From: Rhinopithecus roxellana
Taxonomy: Eukaryota; Chordata; Mammalia; Primates; Cercopithecidae
NCBI RefSeq assembly: GCF_007565055.1
Contig: NW_022141637.1
Span: forward strand, 96,207 to 160,206
Direction: 5' to 3'
Length of the DNA: 64,000 nucleotides
Shown here: piece by piece, positions 14,311-27,470 of the stretch
How positions within the stretch are numbered: position 1 is the stretch's first letter
How the letters are laid out: each line of letters opens with the position of its first letter
Translations under genes and position numbers: made by a program
Notes under the pieces: generated by a model
What the model saw: only the letters and a program-made list of their open reading frames with translations
Told to the model about the DNA's origin: nothing
Database searches by the model: none

Positions 14311-17300
14311 ATTATCTGTATATTTTATATTTATATCTATTATATCTATAATTTATACCTATATCTATTATATCTATTATGTCTATATTTTATACCTATA
14401 TCTATTATATCTATTATGTGTATATTTTATACCTATATCTGTTATATCTATTATGTCTATATTTGATACTTATATCTATTATATCTATTATGTCTATATT
14501 TTATACCTATATCTTTTATGTCTATATTTTATACCCATATTTATTATATCCATTATGTATGTATTGTATACCTATACCTATGATGTCTATATTTCATACC
14601 TATATCTATTATTTCTATATTTTATACCTATATCTTTTATATCTATAATGTCTATATTTTATACCTCTATCTATTATGTCTATATTTTATAACTGTATCT
14701 GTTATATCTATTCTGTCTATATTTTATACCTATATCTATTATGTCTATATTTCATACCTATATTTATTATATCTTTTATGTCTATATTTTATACCTATAT
14801 ATATTATATCCATTATGTCTATATTTTATACCTATATCTATTATATCTATTATATTCATATTTTATAAATATATCTATTATATCTATATTTTATACCTCT
14901 TTCTATTATATCTATATTTTATATCTATATCTATAATATCTATATTTTATACGTATTTATATTATGACTATTATGTCTATATTTTATACCTATATCTATT
15001 ATATCTATATTTTACACCTGTATCTATTATATCTATTTTGTGTATATTTTATACCTATGACTATTATATCTATGCTGTCTTTATTTTTAACCTATAGCTA
15101 TTATATCTGTCTATATTTTATACCTATACCTATCATATGTATTATGTCTGTATTTTATACCTGTATCTATTATATCTATATTTTATACCTATCTCTATTA
15201 TGTCTATATTTTATAACTATATCTATTATAACTATTATCTCTATATTGTATAACTATATCTGTTGTATCTATTCTGTCTATATTTTATACCTATATCTTT
15301 TATGTCTATATTTTATACCTATATCGATTATATGTATTATGTCTATATTTTATACCTATATCTATTATGTCTATATTTTATACCTATATTTATCATATGT
15401 ATTATGTCTATATTTTATACCCATATATATCATATCTATTATGTCTATGTTTTATACCTACATCTATGATATCTCGTATATCTATATTTTATACCTATAT
15501 CTATTATATCTATTATGTCTATATTTTATAACTATATCTATTACGTCTATATTTTATACCTATATCTATTATATCTACTATGTCTATATTTTATACCTAT
15601 ATCTATTACGTCTATATTTTATACCTAAATCTAATACATCTATTATGTCTGTATTTTATACCTATATCTATTATATCTATTATGTCTATATTTTATCCCT
15701 CTATTGTACCTATGATGTCTATATTTTATAACTCTATCAATTATATCTATTATGTCTATATTTTATACCTCTATTATATCTATTGTGCCTGTATTTTATA
15801 CGTATATCTATTATATCTATTATGTCTATGTTTTATATCTATATCTATTATGTCTATTATGTCTATATTTTATACCTATATATATTATATCTATTATGTC
15901 TATACTGTATACCTATATCTATTAAGTCTATGTTTTATACGTATATTTATTATATCTATTATATCTATTATGTCTATATTTTATACCTATATCTATTATG
16001 TCCATATTTTTTACCTATATCTATTATGTCTATATTTTTTACCTCTATCTATTATGTCTATATTTAATACCTATATCTATTATATCTATTACGTCTATAT
16101 TTATACCTATATCTATTATTTCTATATTTTACACCTATATCTATTATATCTATTATGTCTATATTTTATAGCTGCATCTATTATATCTATTATGCCTATA
16201 TTTTATACATAAATCTATTATATCCACTATATCTATATTTTTTACCTATATTTGATATATCTATTATATCTATATTTTATACCTTTATCTATTATATCTA
16301 TTATGTCTATATTTTATACCTATATCTATTGTAAGTGTTATGTCTATATTTTATACCTATATCTACTATATCTATTATGTCTATACTTTATACCTATGTG
16401 TATTATGCCTATATTTTATACCTGTATGTATTATATGTATTAGGTCTATATTTTATACCTATATCTATTATATCTCTTACGTCTATATTTTATACCTATA
16501 TCTATTATTTCTATTATGTTTATATTTTATACCCATATCTATCATGTCTATATTTAGTACCAATATTTGTTATATCTATTATGTCTGTATTTTATACCAC
16601 TATTATATCTATTATGTCTATATTTTATACCCATATCTATTATATCTATTATGTTTATATTTTATACCTATATCTATTATAACTATTGTATCTATATTTT
16701 ATACCTATATCTATTATATTTATTATATCTATATTTTATAACTATATGTATTATGTCAATATTTTGTACCTATATATATATCTATATTTTGGCCTATAAC
16801 TATTATATCTCTTATATCTACATTTTATACCTGTATCTATTATCACCGTATTTTATACCTATGTCCATTATATCTATATTTTTTACCTATATCTCTTATA
16901 TCTATTATATTTATATTTTATAATTAAATCTATTATATCTGTATTTTATATCTATATCTATTATATATATTGTCTATATTTTGTACCTTTATCTATTATA
17001 TCTATTTTTTATATATATATCTATTATATCTATTATATCTATATTTGATACCTATATCTATTATGTCTATATTTTGTAACTGTATTACATCTATTATGTC
17101 TATATGTTATATCAATATCTATTATATCTATCATGTCTATATTTTATACCTATATCTATCATATCTATTATGTCTATATATTATACCTATATATAACATA
17201 TCTACTATGTCTATATTTGTTACCTATATCTATTATATCTATTGTCTATATTTTATACCTATATCTACTGTATCTATATTTTGTACCTGTATCTATTATA

Positions 17301-17499
17301 TCTATTATGTCTATATTTTACACCTATATCTATTATATATATTTTGTCGATATTTTATACCTATATCTATTATATCTATTATGTTTATCTTTTATACCTA
17401 TATCTATTGTTTCTATTATGTCTATATTTTATACCTATATCTTTTGTATGTATTATGTCTATATTTTATACCGATATCTATTACATCTATTATGTCGAT

Positions 17500-17710
17500 T
17501 TTCTATACCTATATCTATTATGTCTATATTTCATACCTGTATCGATTATATTTGTTATGTCTATATTTTATACTTATATCTATCATATTTCTTAAGTCTA
17601 TATTTTTTACCTATATCTATTATATCTATTATGTTTATATTCTATACCTATATCTCTTATGTCTATGTTTTATACCTATATCGATTATATCTATAATGTC
17701 TATATTTTAT
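17500..17710 (+). repeat. Higher-order segment, copy 3 (CGATTAT pair)
   Basis: ACCTGTATCG begins at 17,535, and the second TATCGATTAT follows about 142 bp later after TATCTCTTATG. It is preceded by TATCTTTTGTATGTATTATG, as in copy 2. This copy lies about 4.9 kb from copy 2, which itself lies about 10.5 kb from copy 1. Confidence 0.7.
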
Positions 17711-18000
17711 ACGTATATCTATTATAATTCTTTTGTCTATATTTTATACCTATATCTATTATATCTATATTTTATACCAATATGAATTATATCTATTTTG
17801 TCTATATTTAATACTTATATCTATTATATCTATTATGTCTATATTTTATACCTATAACTATTATATCTAATATATCTATATTTTATACCTATATCTATTA
17901 TGTCTATATTTTATACCTATATCTATTAAATCTACTATGTCTATATTTAATACCTATATCTATTATATCTATTATATCTATATTTTGTCCCTATATCCAT

Positions 18001-18195
18001 TATAACCATATTTTATACCCATATACATTATTTCTATGTTTTTTTCCTATATCAATTATACCTATTTTATTTATATTTTTTATAATTATATCTGTTATAT
18101 CTATATTTTATACCTATATCTATTATATCTATTGTCTATGTTTTATACCTGTATCTATTATATCTTTTTTTATACGTATATCTATTATATAAATT
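18001..18195 (+). repeat. Composite satellite unit, copy 1
   Basis: A stretch of about 190 bp starts with ACCATATTTTATACC and a TATACATTAT variant. It continues through TATCAATTATACCTATT, then CTATTGTCTATG, and ends in a T-run followed by ATACGTATATC. The same ordered set of rare variants recurs near 18,600, 20,690 and 22,985, which shows a higher-order unit. Confidence 0.75.
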
Positions 18196-18594
18196 ATATC
18201 TATATTTTATATTCTATATATTATTTCTATATGTTATAACTGTATCTATTATATCTATTATGTCTATATTGTATACCTATATCTATTATAACTATTATGT
18301 CTGTATTTTATAACTGTATCTATTATGTCTATTATGTCTATATATTATACCTCCGTCTATTATATCTATATTTTATACCTATATCTATGATAACTATATT
18401 TTATAACTATATTTCTTAAATCTATATTTAATACCTATATGTATTATATCTATTTGATTTATATTTTATAATTACATCTATTATATCTATATTTTATACC
18501 TATATCTATTATATCTATATTTTATGACTATATCAATTATATCTATATTTTGTACATATATCTATTATATCTATTATATCCATATTTTATACCT

Positions 18595-18790
18595 ATATTA
18601 TAACCATATTTTATACCTCTATACATTATATCTATGTTTTTGACGTATATCAATTATACCTATTATATTTATATTTTCTATAGTTATATCTATTATATCT
18701 ATATTTTGTACCTATATCTATTATATCTATTGTCTATATTTTATACCTGTATCTATTATATCTATTTTTTATACGTATATCTATTATATC
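18595..18790 (+). repeat. Composite satellite unit, copy 2
   Basis: Same ordered variants as at 18,001: ACCATATTTTATACC, TATACATTAT, ATGTTTTTGACG, TATCAATTATACC, CTATTGTCTATATTTTATACC and ATTTTTTATACGTATATC. It lies about 590 bp from copy 1. Confidence 0.75.
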
Positions 18791-20687
18791 TATTATATCT
18801 ATTATATCTATATTGTTTACTCTATCTATTATATCCATTATGTCTATATTTTATACCTATATCTATTATATCTCTTATATCTATATTGTTTACCTATATC
18901 TAATATATCCATTATGTCTATATTTTGTACCTATATCTATTATGTCTATTATGTCTATATTGTATACTTCTAGCTATTATATCTATTATGTCTATGTTTT
19001 ATAACTATATGTATTATATCTATTATGTCTATATTTTATACATCTATCTATTATATCTATTATATCTATATTTTATACCTATATCTATTATATCTATATT
19101 TTGTATCTGTATCTATTATATCTATTATGTCTCTATTGTATACCTATATGTATTATATCTATTATGTCTATATTTGATACCTATATCTATTATATCTATT
19201 ATGTCTATATTTTATACCCATATTTATTATATCTATTATATCTATATTTTATACCTATATCTCTTCTATCATTTATACCGATATCTATTATATCTATATT
19301 TTATACCTTTATCTATTATATCTATTATATTTATATTTTATAATTATATCTATTATGTCTAAATATTGGACCTATACCTATTATGTCTATATGTTATACC
19401 TATATCTATTATGTCTATATTGTATACCTATATCCATTATATCTATTATTTCTATATTTTATAACTATATCTATTGTATCTATTATGTCTGTATTTTATA
19501 CGTATATCTCTTATGTCTATATTTTGTAAGTATATCTATTATATCTATTATGTCTATATTTTATACGTATATCTATTATGTCTATATTTTATACCTATAT
19601 CTATTATAACTATTATGGCTATATTTAATACCTATGTCTATTATACCTATTATGTCTATATTTTATATCTATATCTATTATATCAATTACGGCTGTATTA
19701 TATACCTATATCTACTATATCTATTATGTCTATATTTGATACCTATATCTATTATATCTATTATATCTATTATTTCTATATTTTATACATATATCGATTA
19801 TATCTATTATATCCATATTTTATACCTATATCTATTATAACTATATTTTATACCGATATCTATTATATCTATATTTTATAACTTTATATACTATATCTAT
19901 TATATTTATATTCCATAATTATATCTATTATATCTATATTTTATACCTTTATTTATTATATCTATTGTCTATATTTTATACCAGTATCTATTATATCTAC
20001 TTTTTATACATATATCTATTATACCTATTATATCGATATTTTATACCTATATCTATTTATATATATTTTATACCCCATTTATTATATCTTTTGTGTCTGT
20101 ATTTTGTACCCATATCTATTATATCTATTTTGTCTATATTTTATACCTTTGTCTATAATATCTATTGTGTCTATATTTTATACCGATATCTATAATATCT
20201 ATTATGTCTGTATTTCATAGCTACATCTATTATATCTATGATGTCTATACTTTATACCTATATCTATTATGTCTATATTTTTTACCTATATCTATTATGT
20301 CTGTATTTTATACCTATATCTATTATGTCTTTATTTTATACCTATATCTATTATATCTTTTATGTCTATATTTTATAACTATCAATTATATCTATTATGT
20401 CAATATTTTATACCTTTATCTATAATGTCTATATTTTATACCTGTATCTTTTACAACTATAATGTCTATATTTTATAATTATATCTATTATATCTATATT
20501 TTTTACCTATATCTATTATATCTATTATTTCTAAATATTGTACCTATATCTATTTTTTCTATATTTTATACCTATATCTATTATAACCATTATGTCTATA
20601 TTTTATTACTATATCTGTTGTAGCTATTATGTCTATATTTTATACCTATATCTATTATATCCATATTTTATACCTATATCTATTATA

Positions 20688-20880
20688 ACCATATTTTATA
20701 CCTACATACATTATATCCATGTTTTTTACCTATATCAATTATACGTATTATATTTATATTTTTGATTTATATCTATTATATCTATATTTTATAACTTTAT
20801 CTATTATATCTATTGTCTATATTTTATACCTGTATCTATTATATCTATTTTTTATACGTATATCTATTATGTCTATATTT
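20688..20880 (+). repeat. Composite satellite unit, copy 3
   Basis: Same ordered variants (ACCATATTTTATACC, CATACATTATATCCATG, TATCAATTATACG, CTATTGTCTATATTTTATACC, ATTTTTTATACGTATATC), about 2.1 kb after copy 2. Confidence 0.75.
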
Positions 20881-21790
20881 TATAATTTATTATATCTATA
20901 TTTTATACCTGTATCTATTATATCTGCTATGTCTATATTTTATACCTATATTATATCTATGATGTCTATATTTTATACCTATATCTATTATGTCTATATT
21001 TTATACCTGTATCTATTATGTCTATATTTATACCTATATCTATTATAACTATTATGTCTATATTTTATACTTATATTTAGCATATGTGTTATGTCTATAT
21101 TTTATACCCATATATATTATATCTATTATGTCTCTGTTTTATACCTATATCAATTATATCTCTTATGTCTATATTTTATACCTGTATCTATTATATCTTT
21201 TATGTCTATATTTTATACCTATATCTATTATGTCTATTATGTCTATATTATATACCTGTATCAATTATATCTATTATTGTATATTTTATACCTAAATCTA
21301 TTATATATATTATGTCTATATTTTATACCTATATCAATTATGTCTATATTTTATACCTATATCTCTTTTGTCTATATTTTATACCTATATCTATTATGTC
21401 TATATTTAATACCCTATCTATTGTATGTTTTATATCTATATTTTATACCGATATCTATCATGTCTATATTTTATACCTTTATCTATTATATCTATTATGT
21501 CTATATTTATACCTATATCTATTAATATCTATATTTTAGTACCTATATCTACTATATCTATTATATCTTTTGTCTATATTTTATAACTATATCTATTATA
21601 TCTATTATGTCTATATTTTATACCTCTCTTATATCTATTATATCTATATTTTATACCTATATCTCTTATATCAATTAAGTGTATATTGTATACCCATATC
21701 TATTATGTCTGTATTTTATACCTATATCTATTTTATCTATTATGTCTATATTTATACCTATATCTATTATAACTATATTTATACCTATAT

Positions 21791-22160
21791 TTCCTTATAT
21801 CTATATTTAATACCTATATTGCGAGTATATCAAAATAGATTATATGTTACTAATTAATTTTCTATTATAGCTAATATTGTACACCTAGTATCTATTATAT
21901 CTATGAGATCCATATTTATAACTATAATCAATTATATGTATATTTTAATACGTATAATCTATATATACTATAATATCTATATTTTATACCTTTATACTAT
22001 TATATCTATTATGTCGATGTTTTGTAGCCTATATTCTATTATATATATTATGTCTATGTTCTATAACTATGTCTATTATATTCATTAAGTCTATATTTTA
22101 AACCTGTATATATAAAATCTATTATGTCTCTATTTTATACCTATATTTATTATATCTATT
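21791..22160 (+). repeat. Degenerate zone of the 37-bp satellite
   Basis: The 37-bp rhythm is broken here by many one- to three-base insertions and by stretches such as GCGAGTATATCAAAATAG, TACTAATTAATTTTC and ACACCTAGTATC. AA and AG dinucleotides and stop codons appear, so long open frames vanish. Sequence on both sides is regular again. It may be an older, unhomogenised pocket or a poorly polished stretch of assembly. Confidence 0.7.
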
Positions 22161-25100
22161 ATGTCTATATTTTATAACTATAACTATTATATCTATTATG
22201 TCTATATTTTATACGTATATCTATTGTATGCATTATGTCTATATTTTATACCTATATCTATTATCTATCATGTCTATAATTTATACCTATATCTATTATG
22301 TCTACATTTTATACCAATATCCATTATATCTATTATGTCTATATTTTATATCGTTATCTATTATATCTATTATGTCTATATTTATACCTATATCTATTAT
22401 ATCTGTTATGTCTATATTTCATACCTACATTTTTTATATCCACTATATCTATATTTATACCTATATCTATTATATCTATATGTGATACCTATATCCATTA
22501 TATCTATTATCTATAGATTCTACTTATATTTATTATATCTTTTATGTATATATTTTATTCCTATATCTATTATATCTATTGTGTCTATATTTATACCTGT
22601 ATCTATTATCATTAGTCTATTTTACACCTATATTATATCATAGTTTGTTACCGACCTTATATCTATTAGTCTATATTTTACACCTATATCTATTATATCT
22701 ATTATGTCTCTATTTACCTGTTCTATTATATCTATTATGTCTATATTTTAATCGTTATCTATTATATCTATTATGTCTAATTTATACCTTTATCTATTAT
22801 ATCTTTCATGTCTATATTTCATCCCTATATATTATGTCTATATTTTATATGTATATCCATTATATATACTATGTATATATTTCATATCTATATATTATGT
22901 CTATATTTTATAACTATATCTGTTATAGCTATTATGTATATATTTTATACCTATATCTATTATATCCATATTTTACACCTGTATCTATTATAACCATATT
23001 TTATACCTACATAATTATATCCATGTTCTTTACCTATATAAATTATATCTATTATATATATATTTTTTTATATCTATATCTATATTTTATACCTATATCT
23101 ATTATATCTATTGTCTATATTTTATACATGTATCTATTATATCTATTTTTGATATGTATATCTATATCTATTATCTATATTTATACCTGTATGTCTATAT
23201 TTTATACCTATGTCTATGACATCTCTGTTGTCTATATTTTATACCTATATCTATAATATCCATTATGTTTATGTTTTATACTCATATCTATTATGTCTGT
23301 ATTTCATACCTGTATCTATTATATCTATTATGTCTATATTTTATACCTATATCTATTATGTCTATATTTATATCTATATCTATATCTATTATGGCTATAT
23401 TTTATACCTATATCTATTATATCTCTTATATCTATGTTTTATTACTTTATCTATATATCTATTATATTGATATGTTATAATTATATTTATTATATCTATA
23501 TTTTATACGTATATCTATTGTATTTATAAATTATACATATATCTTTTACATCTGTATTTATCTATATCTATTATATCTTTTATATCGATATTTCATACCT
23601 ATATCTATAATATCTATATTTTATACCCCTATCTATTATATCTTTTATGTGTATATTTTATAACGATATCTATTATATCTATTATGTCTGTTTTTCATAC
23701 CTGTATCTACTATATCTATTATGTCTATATTTTATACCTATATCTATTATGTCTATATTTTATAGCCATATCTATTATATCTATTATGGCTATATTTTAT
23801 ACCTATATCTACTATATCTATTATGTCTATATTTTATACCTATATCTATTATAACTGTTATGTCTATATGTCATAGGTATATCTATTATGTCTATATTTT
23901 ATACCTATATCTATTATGTCTGTATTTTATACCCATATCTATTATGTCTTCATTTTACACCTATATCTATTATAACTATTATGTGTATATTTTGTAACTA
24001 TATCTCATATCTATTATGTGTATATATTATACCTATATCTATTATATCTATTATGTCTATATTTTATAACTATATTATATCTATTATATCTATATTTTAT
24101 ACCTATATCTATAATAACTATATTTTATACCTATATATCTATATTTTATACAATATCTATTATATCTATTATACTTATATTTTATAATTTTATCTATTAT
24201 ATCCATATTTTATATCTGTATCTGTTATATCTATTATATCTATATTTTTGTCGATATCTATTGTATATATATTTTCTATGTATATATATTATATCTATTA
24301 TATCTATATTTATATCTATATCTATTATATCTATATTTTATACTTATATATATTATATCTATTATGTCTATATTTTATACGTATATCTATTATAACTATT
24401 ATGTCCATATTTTGTAACTATATCTCTTATATCTATTATGTCTATGTTTTATACCTATATCTATTATGTCTATATTTTATACCTCTGTCTATTCTATTAT
24501 GTCTATATTTTATACCTGTATCTATTGTGTCTATATTTTATACCTCTGTCGATTGTATCTTCTATGTCTATATTTATACCTATATCTATTATGTCTTCAT
24601 TTTATACCTCTATCTATTATATCTGTTATGTCTATATTTTATACCTATATCTATTATATCTATTATGTCTATATTTTATACCTATATCTATTCTGTCTAC
24701 ATTTTATACCTATATCTATTATATCTATTAGGTCTATATTTTATACCTATATCTATTATGTCTATTATGTGTATATCTTATACCTATATCTATTATATCT
24801 ATTTTGTGTATATTTTATACCTATATCTATTATATCTATTAGGTCTATATTTTAAACCTATATCTATTATGTCTATATTTTGTACCTATATCTATTATAT
24901 CTATTATGTCTATATTTTATACCTATATCTATTATATCAATTATGTCTGTATTTTATAACTATATCTATTATATCTATTATGTCTGTATTTTATTCCTCT
25001 ATTATATCTATTATGTCTATATTTTATAACTCTATCAATTATATCTATTATGTCTATATTTTATCCCTCTATCTATTATATCTATTAAGTCTATACTTTA

Positions 25101-27470
25101 TAACTATATTTATTATACCTAATATGTCTACATTTTATACTTATATCTATTATGTCTATATTTTATACCTATATCCATTATGTCTATATTTAATACCTAT
25201 ATCTATTATATCGATTATGTCTATATTTTATAGCTATATCTATTATGTCTATATGAGATACATATATCTATTATATCTATTATCTCTATATTTTATCCCT
25301 CTATCTCTTATGTCTATAATTTATAACTCTATCAATTATATTTGTTATGTCTATATTTTCTACCTCTATCTATTATATCTATTATCCATTTATTTTATAC
25401 CTATATCTATTATATCTATTATATCTATATTTTATACCTATATCTATTATGTCTATCATGTCTATATTTGATACCTATATATATTAAGTCTATATTTTAT
25501 ACCTATATTTATCATGTCTATTATGTCTATATTTTATACCTATATCTATTATGTCTATATTTTATACCTATATCTATTATATCTATTATTTCTATATTTT
25601 ATACCTATATCTATTATATCTATTATTTCTATATTTTATACCTATATCTATTATATCTATTATATTTATATATTTCACCTATAAATATTTTGTCTATATT
25701 TTTTACCTATATGTATTATATCTATTATGTCTATATTTTGTACCTATATCTATTATGCCTATTATGTCGATATTGTATACCTACATCTATTATATCTATT
25801 ATGTTAATATTTTATAGGTATATCTCTTAAGTCTATATTTTATACCTATATCTCTTATATCTATTTTGTTTATATTTTATAACCATATCTATTATGTCTA
25901 TATTTTGTATCTTTAACTATTATATCTAATATGTCTATATTTTATGCCTATATCTATTATAACTACATTTTATACCTATATTTCTTATATCTATATTTAA
26001 TACCTACATCTATTATATCTATTAGATTTATATTTTGTAATTATATCTATTATATCTATATTTTATACCCATATCTATTATATCTATTGTATCAGTATGT
26101 TATGACTATATCAATTATATCTATATTTTATACGTATATCTATTATATATATTATATCTATATTTTATACATATATCTATTATATCTATATTTTATACCT
26201 CTATCTATGATATCTATTGTGTCTATATTTTATACCTATACCTATTATGTCTATATTTTATACCTATATCTATTATATCTATTATGTCTATTTTATACCT
26301 ATGTCTACTATGTCTATATTTTTTACCTATATCTATTATATCTATTATGTTTATATTTTATACCTATATCTATTATATCTATTATGTCTATATACTATAA
26401 CTATATCTATTATATCTATTATGTCTATATTTTATACCTATATCTATTATATCTATTATGTCTATATTTTATACCTATATCTCTTATACCTATTATGTCT
26501 ATATTGTATACCTATATATATTAAGTCTATATTTTATACCTATATTTATTATATCTATTATGTCTATATTTTATACCTATATCTATTATGTCTATATTTT
26601 ATACCAATATCTATTATGTCTATATTTAATATCTATATCTATTATATCTATTATGTGAGCATTTTAAACCTATATCTATTATGTCTATATTTCATACCTA
26701 TATCTATTATATCTATTATGTTTATATTTTATTCCTATGTCTATTATATCTATTATACCTATATTTTATACCTATATCTATTATATCTATTATGTCTATA
26801 TTTTATACCTATAACAATTTTGTCTATATTTTTTAACTATATCTATTATATCTATTATGTCTAATTTATACCTCTATCTATTATATCTATTATATCTTTA
26901 TTTTATACCTATATCTATTATAAATATACTTTATACCTGTATTTCTTATATCTATATTTAATAGTTAAATCAATCATATCTATTAGATTTATATTTTATA
27001 ATTGTATCTATTATATCTATATTTTATACCTGTATCTATTATATATATTATATCTATATTTTATGAATATATCAATTACATCTATATTTTATACGTATAT
27101 CTATTATATCTATTATATCTCTACTTTATACCTATATCTATTATATCTATATTTTATTCCTTTATCTATTATATCTATTATGTCTATATTTTGTACCTAT
27201 ATCTATTATGTCTATTATGTCTATATTTTATACCTATGTCTATTATATCTATTGTGTCTATATTTTATACTTATATCCATCAAATCTATTATGTCTCTAT
27301 TTTATACCTATATTTGTTACATCTATTATGTCTATATTTTATACCTATATCTATTATATCTATTGTGTCTATATTTTATACCTATATCTATTGTATGTAT
27401 TATGTCTATATTTTATACCTATATCTATTATATCTATTATGTCAATACTTTATACCTGTATCTATTATGT
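22161..27470 (+). repeat. 37-bp satellite array, fifth block
   Basis: Mostly regular 37/28-bp units with scattered shortened copies around 22.6-23.2 kb and 24.0-24.4 kb. It includes a 407-codon stop-free frame (24,248-25,471). The ATAACTCTATCAATTAT variant returns near 25,030 and 25,325. CTATATATATTAAGTCTATA variants recur near 25,480 and 26,510, each followed by the same shortened units. No gene is supported. Confidence 0.92.
22985..23165 (+). repeat. Composite satellite unit, copy 4
   Basis: Same ordered variants as at 18,001, somewhat decayed (ACCATATTTTATACC, CATAATTATATCCATG, CTATTGTCTATATTTTATAC, then ATTTTTGATATGTATATC). Confidence 0.65.

Larger units (their letters stand above)
14311..21790 (+). 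repeat. 37-bp satellite array, fourth block (regular)
   Basis: Satellite resumes with the right L1 target-site duplication (14,311-14,326) and stays largely regular. Variant strings already seen at 8.6 and 9.5 kb return near 15,690-15,960 (ATAACTCTATCAATTAT, then a shortened unit, then CTATTAAGTCTATG). Higher-order segments begin near 18,001. Open frames of 200-270 codons occur in all plus frames and are not genes. Confidence 0.93.
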
